Source: Aquariibacter sp964433315 (GTDB taxonomy: Bacteria; Pseudomonadota; Gammaproteobacteria; Burkholderiales; Burkholderiaceae_C). Taken from it: DNA of 64,000 nucleotides. The notes beneath the pieces were generated by a model. That model made no database searches and was not told the origin of the DNA. It saw only the letters and a program-made list of their open reading frames with translations. The stretch lies in assembly GCA_964433315.1 (NCBI GenBank), contig CAYSQO010000003.1, forward strand, positions 15,171 through 79,170, in the 5' to 3' direction. Position numbers and translations under genes: made by a program. Of this stretch, positions 44,676 to 53,810 are shown in pieces (position 1 is the first letter of the stretch; every line of letters begins with the position of its first letter).

Positions 44676-46583
44676 TCAGTGGCGCGCCGGCCGGTACTCC
44701 GGGATGACGCGGGCCAGCAGGGCCCGCACCTCGGCCGGGGTGGCGCTGTCGCGGCCCCGGATCCAGTCGAGCAGGGCCGGTGCCGCCTCGGCCGGCGGCG
44801 CGATGCGCGCCACCAGCAGGCGTTCGATGACGGTGGGCAGGGTCGCGTCGGCGTCGGCCAGCAGCTCCTCGTAGAGCTTCTCGCCAGGTCGCAGGCCGCT
44901 GAAGGCGATCGGGATCTCCTCCAGGCTGTGGCCGGCCAGGCGGATCATCTCGCGCGCCAGGTCGACGATCTTCACCGGCTCGCCCATGTCCAGCACATAG
45001 ACGCGACCGCTCTCGCCGAGCACCGCCGCCTGCACCACCAGGCGCGCGGCCTCGGGAATGGTCATGAAGTAGCGGGTGATGTCCGGGTGGGTCACGGTGA
45101 CCGGCCCGCCGCGCGCGATCTGCGCCTTGAACTTCGGGATCACGCTGCCGCTGCTGCCCAGCACATTGCCGAAGCGCACGGCCATGAAACGCGTGCCCGG
45201 CTCCGTGGCGGCCAGGTGGGCCAGCACGATCTCGGCCGCGCGCTTGCTGGCGCCCATCACATTGCTGGGGTTCACCGCCTTGTCGGTGCTGATCAGCACG
45301 AAGCGCTCGACGCCCTGCTCGGCCGAGACCCGGCCGGCCTGCCAGGTGCCCAGGGTGTTGTTGCGCAGGGCCTGCCAGGCGTTGGCCTCCTCCATCAGCG
45401 GCACATGCTTGTAGGCCGCGGCATGGAAGACGATCTGCGGCTGGCGCGCGGCCCACAGGCGGCGCAGGCCGTCGAGATCGCGCACGTCGCCGATCAGGGG
45501 CTCCACCGCCAGGTGCGGGAAGCGCTCGGCCAGCTCCTCGCTGATCGCGTAGAGGTTGAACTCGCTGAGCTCCAGCAGCAGCAGCCGGGCCGGGCCGTAG
45601 CGGGCCAGCTGGCGGCACAGCTCGCTGCCGATCGAGCCCCCGGCCCCGGTGACCAGCACCACCTTGCCGCCCACGCCCTCGGCGATACCGGCCTCATCGA
45701 GCAGCACCGGCTCGCGGCCCAGCAGGTCCTCGGGCTCGATGTCGCGCACGCGGCTGAGGGCGGCCCCCTCGCGCAGCTCGGCCTCGCTGGGCACGGTCAG
45801 CACCGGCAGGCCGACGGCCGCGGCCTGCTCGAAGACCCTGCGGCGGATCTCGCGGCGCAGCGAGGGCATGGCCACGATCACGTGGGTGGCCCCGTGCAGC
45901 TCGGCCAGGGCGCGCAGGCGGTCCAGGCGGCCCAGCACCGGCACGCTGCCGACCCGGCGGCCCTGCTTGCCTTCGTCGTCGTCGAGCAGGCCGAGCACCG
46001 TCCAGCCCTGGTGCTGGATGCCGGCGATCAGCAGCCGCGCGGCATCGCCGGCCCCCAGCACGATCGCGCGCCGCGCGGCCCCGCCGCGGCCGCTGAGGCG
46101 CATGCGCAGGTGCTCGTAGAACATGCGGTAGGCGATGCGCACGCCGGCCAGGCCGAACAGCGTCATCAGCGGGTGCAGGGCCAGCACCGCACGCGGGGTG
46201 GCGTAGAGCCCGGCCATCTGCACCGCGCTGGCCGAGACCGCGCCGGCCACCAGGCAGACCAGGGCCAGGCGCTGCACCTCGCCGAAGCCGATGAAGCGCC
46301 ACACCGCCCGCGGCACCCCGAAGGCCACGCCGGCAGCGGCATAGACGATGACGATGCCCAGCAGCACCAGCGGGTCGTAGGACGGCCGCAGCGCGAACCA
46401 GTCCTCGAAGCCCAGGCGGAACAGGTAGGTGGCCTGCCAGGTCAAGGCGACCACCAGCGCGTCGATCAGCAGCGAGAGCGCGGTGCGGGCCGGCCGCAGC
46501 CGGCTCAGCAGCGCCTCGACGCGCAGGGCCCAGCCGCCGGCGGGCTCGGCCAGGGGGGCGGCGGGGGGGAGCGGGCGACGCAT
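44676..46583 (-). CDS. Nucleoside-diphosphate-sugar 4,6-dehydratase, WbpM/PglF/CapD type
   Basis: Membrane-bound UDP-N-acetylglucosamine 4,6-dehydratase family protein, 635 residues. Four N-terminal membrane segments (about residues 38-56, 72-92, 105-123, 128-145) lead to a CoA-binding-like domain and the SDR domain: VLVTGAGGSIGSELCRQLA, FHAAAYKHVPLMEE and STDKAVNPSNVMGASKR. The Met-x3-Lys in place of Tyr-x3-Lys is the hallmark of the WbpM/PglF group. It supplies the 4-keto-6-deoxy sugar for an amino sugar. ATG at 46583 chosen (GTG 46586 possible). Confidence 0.93.
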   Translation of the reverse strand: MRRPLPPAAPLAEPAGGWALRVEALLSRLRPARTALSLLIDALVVALTWQATYLFRLGFEDWFALRPSYDPLVLLGIVIVYAAAGVAFGVPRAVWRFIGFGEVQRLALVCLVAGAVSASAVQMAGLYATPRAVLALHPLMTLFGLAGVRIAYRMFYEHLRMRLSGRGGAARRAIVLGAGDAARLLIAGIQHQGWTVLGLLDDDEGKQGRRVGSVPVLGRLDRLRALAELHGATHVIVAMPSLRREIRRRVFEQAAAVGLPVLTVPSEAELREGAALSRVRDIEPEDLLGREPVLLDEAGIAEGVGGKVVLVTGAGGSIGSELCRQLARYGPARLLLLELSEFNLYAISEELAERFPHLAVEPLIGDVRDLDGLRRLWAARQPQIVFHAAAYKHVPLMEEANAWQALRNNTLGTWQAGRVSAEQGVERFVLISTDKAVNPSNVMGASKRAAEIVLAHLAATEPGTRFMAVRFGNVLGSSGSVIPKFKAQIARGGPVTVTHPDITRYFMTIPEAARLVVQAAVLGESGRVYVLDMGEPVKIVDLAREMIRLAGHSLEEIPIAFSGLRPGEKLYEELLADADATLPTVIERLLVARIAPPAEAAPALLDWIRGRDSATPAEVRALLARVIPEYRPARH

Positions 46584-46594
46584 CACGGAGGCTT

Positions 46595-47230
46595 TCAGGG
46601 CGCAGGCGGCCGGGGGCCCGCCGCGCCCAGCAGGGCCGACAGGGTCTGCAGGATCAGGCCGAGGTCGGTGCGCAGGCTGGCGCGCTCGGCATAGCCCAGG
46701 GCCAGGGCCAGCTTGCGCGGCAGCACCGTCTCGACATAGCAGCGCTCGGGGTCGGCGGCACTGGCCAGCAGGGCGGCCTCGTCGCGGAAGGCGAGCGAGG
46801 CCGGGTCGGTCAGGCCCGGCCGCAGGGCCAGCAGGCGGGCCGTGGCGGCCTCGCCGATCAGGCGCGGGTAGTGCGCCACATAGCGCGGCAGCTCGGGGCG
46901 CGGCCCGACCAGGCTCATCGTGCCCTGCAGCACGTCGATGAGCTGCGGCAGCTCGTCGAGCTTGTGGCGCCGCAGCCAGGCGCCGACGCGGGTGATGCGC
47001 GCATCCGCCCCCACGGTGATGCCCGGCCCGCGCCGCTCGGCGTCCCTCACCATGGTGCGGAACTTGTGGATGCGGAACAGCCGGCCGTGGCGGCCGACGC
47101 GCGGCTGGCGGAAGAAGACGGGCCCCGGCGAATCCAGGCGCACCGCCAGGGCGATGGCCGCCATCGGCAGGGCCAGCAGCAGCAGGCCCAGGCCGGCCGC
47201 GAGCAGGTCGAAGAGGCGCTTGGCCGGCAT
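46595..47230 (-). CDS. Initiating bacterial sugar transferase (PglC/WcaJ C-terminal type)
   Basis: Monotopic phosphoglycosyl transferase, 211 residues, that loads the first sugar phosphate onto undecaprenyl phosphate. One N-terminal re-entrant hydrophobic helix (KRLFDLLAAGLGLLLLALP) with the catalytic domain HKFRTMVRDAERRGPG, KLDELPQLIDVLQGTMSLVGPRPE. The short form lacking extra membrane helices is the PglC type. It directly precedes the dehydratase on the transcript and follows the aminotransferase. Confidence 0.93.
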   Translation of the reverse strand: MPAKRLFDLLAAGLGLLLLALPMAAIALAVRLDSPGPVFFRQPRVGRHGRLFRIHKFRTMVRDAERRGPGITVGADARITRVGAWLRRHKLDELPQLIDVLQGTMSLVGPRPELPRYVAHYPRLIGEAATARLLALRPGLTDPASLAFRDEAALLASAADPERCYVETVLPRKLALALGYAERASLRTDLGLILQTLSALLGAAGPRPPAP

Positions 47231-47292
47231 GGGCAGCGGCGGGCGAAAGGCGCAGAGGGCAGCGCGCGGGAACGGCGGGCGGCGCGGCGGCC

Positions 47293-48534
47293 TCAGGCCG
47301 CGCCGAGCACGTCCCGCACGGCCGCGATCACGCGCTCGACCTGCTCGTCGCGCATGGCGCTGAACAGCGGCAGGCTGAGCATGCGCTCGTAGGCGCGCTG
47401 GCTGTGCGGGAAGTCGGCCGCGCGCAGGCCGTAGCGCTCGCGCCAGTAGGGGTGCAGGTGCAGGGGGATGTAGTGCACGCTGCAGCCGATGCGGCGGGCG
47501 TAGAGCTGCTCGATGAAGGCATCGCGGTCGCCGGTGTCGCCGCCCGCGCCGGGCCGGCCGGCGCCCAGGGCCGGCGCCTCGTCGGCCAGGCGCAGCACGT
47601 AGAGGTGCCAGGCATGCAGATCGTCCGGCGCGGTGCCTCCCGCGGCGCCGGGCCGCGGCGGCAGGATCACCGGCAGGTCGGCGAAGGCCGCGTCGTAGCG
47701 CGCGGCGATCGCGGCGCGGCGCTGGCGGAAGGCCTCGGCCTGCCGCAGCTGCTGCAGGCCCAGGGCCGCGGCAATGTCGGTCAGGTTGACCTTGAAGCCG
47801 GGCGCCACGACCTCGTAGTACCAGCTCGGCGCCTGGGCGGTGAAGCGGTCGAAGGCATCGCGGCTGATGCCGTGCAGGCGCATCACCTTGGCGCGCTCGG
47901 CCAGGGCCGGGTCGCGGGTGACGAGCATGCCGCCCTCGCCGGTGGTGATGGTCTTGTTGGCGTAAAAGCTGAAGACGGTGGCGTCGCTGCCCAGCGTGCC
48001 CACCCGTGCGCCGCCGCAGCTGGTAGGCAGGGCGTGGGCCGCGTCCTCCACCACCTTCAGGCCGTGGCGGCGGGCCAGGGCCAGCAGCGCCTCCATGGGC
48101 GCGGCCAGGCCGGCGTAGTGCACCGGCACGATGGCCTTGCTGCGCGGGGTAATCGCCGCTTCAACCGCCGCCGGGTCGATGCAGAGCGTGGCCGGGTCGA
48201 TGTCGACCAGCACCACGTCCGCGCCCAGGTAGCGCACCACCTCGGCCGTGGCCGTGAAGGTGTGGGTGGTGGTGATGACCTCGTCGCCCGGGCCGATGCC
48301 CAGGGCCTCCAGCGCCAGGTGCAGGCCGGCGGTGGCGGAATTCACCGCGATGGCCTGCAGCGCCGGGTCGCCGCCCAGGAAGGCGACGAAGTCCTGCTCG
48401 AAGCGACGCGCCTTGGGCCCGGTCGTCACCCAGCCCGAGCGCAGGGTGTCGACGACTTCGGCGATCTCCGCCTCGCCGATCTCCGGCAGGGCGAAGGGGA
48501 CGAAGGGCGGCAAGTCCGCGGCGCGTTCGCTCAT
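47293..48534 (-). CDS. DegT/DnrJ/EryC1 family PLP aminotransferase
   Basis: Sugar aminotransferase, 413 residues. The PLP-binding Lys is in FSFYANKTITTGEGGM; VEDAAHALPTSCGG and TTHTFTATAEVVRYLGADVV are typical. Together with the WbpM/PglF-type dehydratase and PglC-type transferase beside it, it could aminate the 4-keto sugar (bacillosamine-type chemistry). The acetyltransferase PglD is not adjacent. ATG at 48534 gives MSERAADLPP. Confidence 0.92.
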   Translation of the reverse strand: MSERAADLPPFVPFALPEIGEAEIAEVVDTLRSGWVTTGPKARRFEQDFVAFLGGDPALQAIAVNSATAGLHLALEALGIGPGDEVITTTHTFTATAEVVRYLGADVVLVDIDPATLCIDPAAVEAAITPRSKAIVPVHYAGLAAPMEALLALARRHGLKVVEDAAHALPTSCGGARVGTLGSDATVFSFYANKTITTGEGGMLVTRDPALAERAKVMRLHGISRDAFDRFTAQAPSWYYEVVAPGFKVNLTDIAAALGLQQLRQAEAFRQRRAAIAARYDAAFADLPVILPPRPGAAGGTAPDDLHAWHLYVLRLADEAPALGAGRPGAGGDTGDRDAFIEQLYARRIGCSVHYIPLHLHPYWRERYGLRAADFPHSQRAYERMLSLPLFSAMRDEQVERVIAAVRDVLGAA

Positions 48535-48550
48535 CGGCAGGCGTCGGGCA

Positions 48551-49888
48551 TCAGGCGCGCTGCGGCGCCGGGCGGCCGATGGCGTGGTACTCGATGCCAC
48601 GCTGGGCCATGTCGGCCGGCTCGAAGAGATTGCGGCCGTCGAAGACCAGCGGCTGCTTGAGCTGGGCGCGGATCGCGTCGAAATCCGGGCTGCGGAATTC
48701 CTTCCACTCGGTGACGATCAGCAGCGCGTCGGCGCCCGGCAGGGTCTCGGGCGCGCTGGCGGCGTAGCGCAGGCCCGCCTGGCCGGCCATGACGCGCTGG
48801 GCTTCCTCCATGGCCACCGGGTCGTAGGCCACCACCTCGGCGCCGCGGGCCGTCAGCTCGGCCACCATGACGCGGCTGGGCGCCTCGCGCATGTCGTCGG
48901 TGCCGGGCTTGAAGGCCAGGCCCCACATCGCGAAGCGGCGGCCGGACAGGTCGGCGCCGAAACGCGCCACCACCTTCTCGACCAGCACCTGCTTCTGGCG
49001 CTCGTTGGCGGCTTCCACCGCCTCGAGCACGCCCAGGTTCAGGCCGACCTCGGCGCCGCTGCGCACCAGGGCCTTGACGTCCTTGGGGAAGCAGGAGCCG
49101 CCGTAGCCCGCGCCGGGGTAGAGGAACTGGGTGCCGATGCGCGGGTCGCTGCCGATGCCCTGGCGCACCCACTCGATGTCGGCGCCCACGCGCTCGGCCA
49201 GGCGCGACAGCTCGTTCATGAAGCTGATGCGGGTGGCCAGCATGGCGTTGGCGGCGTACTTGGTGAACTCGGCGCTGCGCAGGTCCATCACCAGCAGGCG
49301 GTCGCGGTTGCGCACGAAGGGCGCGTAGATCGAGCGCATCAGCAGGATGGCACGCTCGTCCTCGGCGCCGACGATGATGCGGTCGGGCCGCATGAAGTCC
49401 TCGACCGCCGCGCCTTCCTTGAGGAACTCGGGGTTGGACACCACCGAGAACTCCATCGTCTCGCCACGCGCCGCCAGGGCCTCGGCCACCGCCGCGCGCA
49501 CCTTGTCGGCCGTGCCCACCGGCACCGTGCTCTTGTCGACGATGACCTTGTAGTCGGTCATGCGCTCGCCGATGGCGCGCGCGGCGGCCAGCACGTACTT
49601 CAGGTCGGCCGAACCGTCCTCGTCGGGCGGCGTGCCCACCGCGATGAACTGCACCGTGCCATGGGCCACGGCGGCATCCACATCGGTCGTGAACTCGAGG
49701 CGGCCGCCCTTCACGTTGCGCTGCACCACCTCCAGCAGGCCGGGTTCATGGATGGGAATCCCGCCGGTGTTGAGGATTTCAATCTTCCGGGCGTCCAGAT
49801 CCAGGCAAACCACGTGGTTGCCCATCTCGGCCAGACAGGCCCCAGTAACCAGACCGACATAACCGGTGCCGACGACAGTAATCTTCAT
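48551..49888 (-). CDS. ugd: UDP-glucose 6-dehydrogenase
   Basis: Oxidises UDP-glucose to UDP-glucuronate for polysaccharide; 445 residues. KITVVGTGYVGLVTGACLAE (NAD binding), FLKEGAAVEDFMRPDRI, and the catalytic Cys in YPGAGYGGSCFPKDVKAL are present. ATG at 49888 overlaps the preceding methyltransferase stop (ATGA). 16 bp before the aminotransferase. Confidence 0.96.
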   Translation of the reverse strand: MKITVVGTGYVGLVTGACLAEMGNHVVCLDLDARKIEILNTGGIPIHEPGLLEVVQRNVKGGRLEFTTDVDAAVAHGTVQFIAVGTPPDEDGSADLKYVLAAARAIGERMTDYKVIVDKSTVPVGTADKVRAAVAEALAARGETMEFSVVSNPEFLKEGAAVEDFMRPDRIIVGAEDERAILLMRSIYAPFVRNRDRLLVMDLRSAEFTKYAANAMLATRISFMNELSRLAERVGADIEWVRQGIGSDPRIGTQFLYPGAGYGGSCFPKDVKALVRSGAEVGLNLGVLEAVEAANERQKQVLVEKVVARFGADLSGRRFAMWGLAFKPGTDDMREAPSRVMVAELTARGAEVVAYDPVAMEEAQRVMAGQAGLRYAASAPETLPGADALLIVTEWKEFRSPDFDAIRAQLKQPLVFDGRNLFEPADMAQRGIEYHAIGRPAPQRA

Positions 49889-50715
49889 GTGGGTTTCGTA
49901 TGGTGGAAGTGGGAGCTGTCCGATGGGCGCGGACAGCCGGCGCCTGGGACTGTATCGCCATGCAAGGCCCGGGCCGATGTCGAGATGTCTCCGTTCCCCC
50001 GCAGGGCCGGCCGCTCCACCCACGCCAGCCGGTGCGTGCGCAGCAGCGGCAGGGCGTTGAACAGCGGCAGCAGCGGCGCCGGCAGGCGGCGCGCGAGGGG
50101 CGGCGCCAGCGTGACCCGGCGCACGCGCAGGCGGGCCTCGGGCCAGAGCTGGCGCAGCCGCGCCACCGGCACGCCACGCACATCCGGGTTGCGCGGGTTG
50201 TCGACGGCGAAGTCGTACCAGAGCACCGCCCCGCCCGGCCGCAGCCAGCGCCACATCGCATCGGCCAGGCGCTGCTGGAAGGCCGCATCGAGCAGGGAGC
50301 TGAACACGGTGGAAGCCAGCACCAGGTCCTGGCTGCCGGGCGCGAGGGGCGCGATGCAGGCGTCGCCCTCGATCACCGCCAGGCCGGCCGGCAGCAGCTC
50401 GCGTGCGGCGGCGGCGCGCTCGGGCAGCAGCTCCAGCCCGGTCAGGTGTTCGGGGCGCAGGCCCAGGCGCAGCAGCTCCAACAGATTGCCGCCGCCGCCG
50501 CAGCCCACCTCGGTCAGGCGCAGGGCGGGCAGATCGGCCCAGCGCGGGTCGCGCCGCGCGGCCGCGCGCAGCAGGCCGGCGAGCGCGCGCTGGCGCTCGT
50601 GCACGGCGTGCATCACCTCGGGGCGCAGCAGGCTGTAGCGCGGATCGGCCGACTCGCGCCGGGCGTAGCGCTCGGCGACGCGGACGGTCTCGGCGGAGGC
50701 GGGGGGCAGGCTCAT
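49885..50715 (-). CDS. Class I SAM-dependent methyltransferase
   Basis: 276-residue methyltransferase. SAM-binding motif I is LTEVGCGGGGNLLELLRLG; acidic motif II TGLELLPE; then VLASTVFSSLLD and WLRPGGAVLWYDF. The likely substrate is a polysaccharide sugar or carrier lipid, judged from the neighbours alone. ATG at 50715; coupled to ugd by ATGA. Confidence 0.88.
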   Translation of the reverse strand: MSLPPASAETVRVAERYARRESADPRYSLLRPEVMHAVHERQRALAGLLRAAARRDPRWADLPALRLTEVGCGGGGNLLELLRLGLRPEHLTGLELLPERAAAARELLPAGLAVIEGDACIAPLAPGSQDLVLASTVFSSLLDAAFQQRLADAMWRWLRPGGAVLWYDFAVDNPRNPDVRGVPVARLRQLWPEARLRVRRVTLAPPLARRLPAPLLPLFNALPLLRTHRLAWVERPALRGNGDISTSARALHGDTVPGAGCPRPSDSSHFHHTKPT

Positions 50716-50750
50716 GGGACGAAGGGGCAGGACGGGGGCGGCCGCGCGGC

Positions 50751-51788
50751 TCAGCGCGTCAGCCGGGTGGCCGAGGCGGCCGGGCCGCGGCGCAGCAGCA
50801 CCGTCTCCAGCAGCGCCCGGCCGAAGCCCCCGCCGTAGCTGAGGTGCATGCAGGCGAAGGCCCAGGCGATGCCGAGCCAGGCTGCCGGCTCGCGCCAGGG
50901 CCGGGCCTCGGCCGCCGCCGCCGCCAGCGCCAGCGCGGCATACAGCCCGGCCAGGCCCGCCGCCACGCCGCCGGCCCGCGGCCACCACGGCGCCAGCAGC
51001 GCCCCGCCCAGCAGCGTGGCAACGAAGCCGAAGGGCACCAGATGCCGTGCCGAGGCCGGCAGGCGGTGCTTGCGGATCACCGGCACCTTCCAGTAGCCGT
51101 ACTGGTAGAACTGCCGCGCCAGGGCGCCGAAGGAAGCCCGCGGCGTGTACCAGCTGCGGATCGCCGCGCTCTGCCAGACCGTGCCGCCGCTGCGGTGGAT
51201 GCGCAGGTTCAGCTCGTCGTCCTGGTTGCGGACCAGGGCCGGATCGAAGCCGCCCAGCCGCAGCAGCTCGGCCCGCCACCAGGCGCCCAGGTAGACCGTG
51301 TCGACCGGCCCGGACCAGCCCTCGCGCCGCGACGCCGCGCCACCCGAGCCGAAGCGGCTCTCGAAGGCCCGCGCGATCGCCGCCTGCCGCGCGCTGCGCG
51401 CCGGCCCCGGCCGCCAGGCGCCGCCGACGCAGCTCGCGCCCGTGGTCTGCAGCGCGTGCACGCAGGCGGCCACGTAGTCCTCGGCATAGACCGTGTGCAC
51501 GTCCATGCGCACGATCACCTCGCCCCGCGCCTGGGCGATCGCGTGGTTCAGCGCGGTCGGCGTGATGCGCTCGGGGTTGTCGACCACGCGCAGCCGCGGC
51601 TCGACCGCCGCGCGGGCGTCCAGCCGCGCCCGCGTGCCGTCGTCGCTGGCCCCGTCGGCCAGCACGATCTCCAGCGCCAGGCCCGGCGGCAGGCGCTGGG
51701 CCAGCGCCGAGTCGAGGAAGGCTTCGACATGGTCCCGCTCGTTGCGGCAGGGGACGATGAGGGAGACGGTGCGGACCGGCGGGTTCAT
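50751..51788 (-). CDS. Glycosyltransferase family 2 with C-terminal membrane segments
   Basis: 345-residue GT-A enzyme. SLIVPCRNERDHVEAFLDSAL, LADGASDDGTRARLD and VRMDVHTVYAEDYV (DxD-like) are the family motifs; YLGAWWRAELLRLGGFD follows. Three hydrophobic helices near residues 245-330 should anchor it in the inner membrane, as in succinoglycan-type ExoA proteins. ATGA overlap with the GT4 gene. Confidence 0.9.
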   Translation of the reverse strand: MNPPVRTVSLIVPCRNERDHVEAFLDSALAQRLPPGLALEIVLADGASDDGTRARLDARAAVEPRLRVVDNPERITPTALNHAIAQARGEVIVRMDVHTVYAEDYVAACVHALQTTGASCVGGAWRPGPARSARQAAIARAFESRFGSGGAASRREGWSGPVDTVYLGAWWRAELLRLGGFDPALVRNQDDELNLRIHRSGGTVWQSAAIRSWYTPRASFGALARQFYQYGYWKVPVIRKHRLPASARHLVPFGFVATLLGGALLAPWWPRAGGVAAGLAGLYAALALAAAAAEARPWREPAAWLGIAWAFACMHLSYGGGFGRALLETVLLRRGPAASATRLTR

Positions 51789-52918
51789 CGGGGAGCCTGG
51801 GCCGCCTCGGCGGCGGTGCGGCGGATCAGGGCCGACCAGCGCGCAAGGTGCTGCTCGGGCGAGAAGTGCGTCTGCTGGCGACGCAGGGCCGCCTGCGCCA
51901 TGCGGGCACGGCGGGCCGGATCGCGCAGCAGCGCCAGCAGGGCCTCGGCCAACGCCGGCACGTCACCGGGCGGGACCAGCAGGCCGGTCGAGGGCGCCAG
52001 GATCTCGGCCGGCCCGGTGGGACAGTCGAAGGCGACGGCCGGCAGGCCCAGGGCCTGGGCCTCCAGCAGGGCCAAGGGCAGGCCTTCGTAGCGCGAGGGC
52101 AGCACGAACACGGCCGCCGCGTGGTAATGGGCCGCCATGTCGCGTGCCGCCGGCACCCAGCGCAGGCTGGCGTCCAGGCCGAGCTGGCGGGCCTGGGCCT
52201 GCAGCGCCGGGGTCAGGGGTCCCTCCCCGACCAGGGTGAGGCGCGCCTCGGGCAGCTCCGGCAGCACCCGGGCCCAGGCGTCCAGCAGCAGGTCCAGGCC
52301 CTTCTGCGCCACATGGCGACCGACGGCCAGTACGGTCGGGGCCTGGGGCAGCGCCGGCCGGACGGCCTGCAGGGCCGAGGCGTTCGGGATCACGACGGTC
52401 CTCGGGTTTAGCGCGGCGAAGCGAGGCGCATCGGCCTCGGTCAGGCTGACGACCCCGGCCAGCTGCGGGTAGTAGCGGCGCCGCAGCAGCTGCCAGGGCC
52501 GCGAGCGGGCCGCGAAATGGTTGTGGTCGCAGACCAGGGTGCGGGCGCGCAGCCGGGCAGGCAGGGCGGGCAGCACCGCGCAGGCCGTGGTCAGGCCGTT
52601 GAGCAGCAGCACGTCCGGCCGGACCATGCGCACCACCGCCGCCAGGCTGCGGCCGATGCGCCACTGGCGCCGCACGATGGTCAGCAGGCCGTCCCCCTCG
52701 GGCGGGGCCGGCTCTCGCGGCCCGTGGACCAGGTCCACCGTGGCCGGCAGCGGGTAGGCCAGCGCCTCGCGCGGCGTGGCCACGCTGCCGACGGCCAGCC
52801 GCAGCCCGCCTTCGGCCTGCAGGGCGGACGCCAGCTGGCAGACGAAGCGCTCCACGCCGCCGGCGAGGTCCAGGCGCTCGCAGAGCAGCAGCACGCGAGG
52901 CGGGGCAGCAGGGCTCAT
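51785..52918 (-). CDS. Glycosyltransferase family 4
   Basis: 377-residue GT-B retaining glycosyltransferase. LDLAGGVERFVCQLASAL at the N-terminus, VLAVGRHVAQKGLDLLLDAW and the C-terminal FVLPSRYEGLPLALLEAQALGLPAVAFDCPTGP region (motif core SRYEGLPLALLEA, E-x7-E) define it. Donor and acceptor unknown. Overlaps both neighbours by ATGA. Confidence 0.92.
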   Translation of the reverse strand: MSPAAPPRVLLLCERLDLAGGVERFVCQLASALQAEGGLRLAVGSVATPREALAYPLPATVDLVHGPREPAPPEGDGLLTIVRRQWRIGRSLAAVVRMVRPDVLLLNGLTTACAVLPALPARLRARTLVCDHNHFAARSRPWQLLRRRYYPQLAGVVSLTEADAPRFAALNPRTVVIPNASALQAVRPALPQAPTVLAVGRHVAQKGLDLLLDAWARVLPELPEARLTLVGEGPLTPALQAQARQLGLDASLRWVPAARDMAAHYHAAAVFVLPSRYEGLPLALLEAQALGLPAVAFDCPTGPAEILAPSTGLLVPPGDVPALAEALLALLRDPARRARMAQAALRRQQTHFSPEQHLARWSALIRRTAAEAAQAPR

Positions 52919-53799
52919 CGGCGGGTCAGGGCCTCGACATCGACCGCCTGGTAGTCGGGCGCCGGCAGGCTCAGGCCGCTGCGGCTCAGGGCCTGAGCCC
53001 GGGCCCGCAGGGCGCGGGCGGCGGGCAGCAGGCCCAGGCGATCAAGGCGGCCCTGCCAGGGGCTGGGCCGCGCCGTGCCCGGGGGCGGGCCCGGGCTCAG
53101 CCATTCGCTCTCCGCGTAGTCGGACTGCTGCGGCGCGGGCAGCTCGCCCGGCTCGCGCAGCTTGCGGGCCAGCACCAGCAGGTAGGCCTCGTGGGCGTTG
53201 CACAGGTTGACGCGGCGGCGCAGCGTGATCGGGTTGGCGACGGCCCACCAGCGGCGCGGATCGGCCTTGAGCGCGAAGTACAGGCCGCGCAGTTCGAAGC
53301 CGCGCTCGGGCCGGTAGAGGTTGAAGAAGAGCTCGGGCGAGAACTGGTAGAAGCCGTGCCCCGACAAGTTGTTGGCCGGCAGGGCGTGCAGCAGGTGGCC
53401 GCCGACCTTGCAGCGGTCGACCAGGCTGCGCCAGGCGGTCGGGAAGTTGAAGACATGCTCCAGGCAGCCGAAGTCGAGCACCGCGTCGTAGTGCGGTGCC
53501 GCCTGCGGCGGCCAGGGCAGGTTCAGGTCGTGGACCCAGCGGGCCTGCTCGTAGTCGGAGGCGTCGACGGCATCGGGCCGCTCGCAGCCGAACCAGGCCT
53601 GCAGCATCGGTTCGAAGTAGGCGCCGGACGCCAGGGCCTGCGGCGGGAGCTCCGGCAGCCCGCGGCGCCGGCGGAAGCGCTGCAGGTCCGGCGCATCGAC
53701 GAAGAGGGCCTGGCGGCCGACGGCCAGGGTGTCGCGGAAGCTGACGCCGAGGTCGGCCGCGTGGGCTAGGAAGTTCAGGTTGTGGAGGTCGATACCCAT
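52915..53799 (-). CDS. Methyltransferase-like protein lacking a clear SAM-binding motif
   Basis: A 294-residue protein from the polysaccharide region. YDAVLDFGCLEHVFNFPTAW and CKVGGHLLHALPANN look like motifs II-III of a class I methyltransferase, but the glycine-rich motif I that should lie about 60 residues earlier is not visible. It may be an inactive or non-canonical member, or bind a different cofactor. No membrane segment. ATG at 53799; ends with an ATGA overlap to the GT4 gene. Confidence 0.7.
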   Translation of the reverse strand: MGIDLHNLNFLAHAADLGVSFRDTLAVGRQALFVDAPDLQRFRRRRGLPELPPQALASGAYFEPMLQAWFGCERPDAVDASDYEQARWVHDLNLPWPPQAAPHYDAVLDFGCLEHVFNFPTAWRSLVDRCKVGGHLLHALPANNLSGHGFYQFSPELFFNLYRPERGFELRGLYFALKADPRRWWAVANPITLRRRVNLCNAHEAYLLVLARKLREPGELPAPQQSDYAESEWLSPGPPPGTARPSPWQGRLDRLGLLPAARALRARAQALSRSGLSLPAPDYQAVDVEALTRR

Positions 53800-53810
53800 C
53801 GGCGGAGCTC

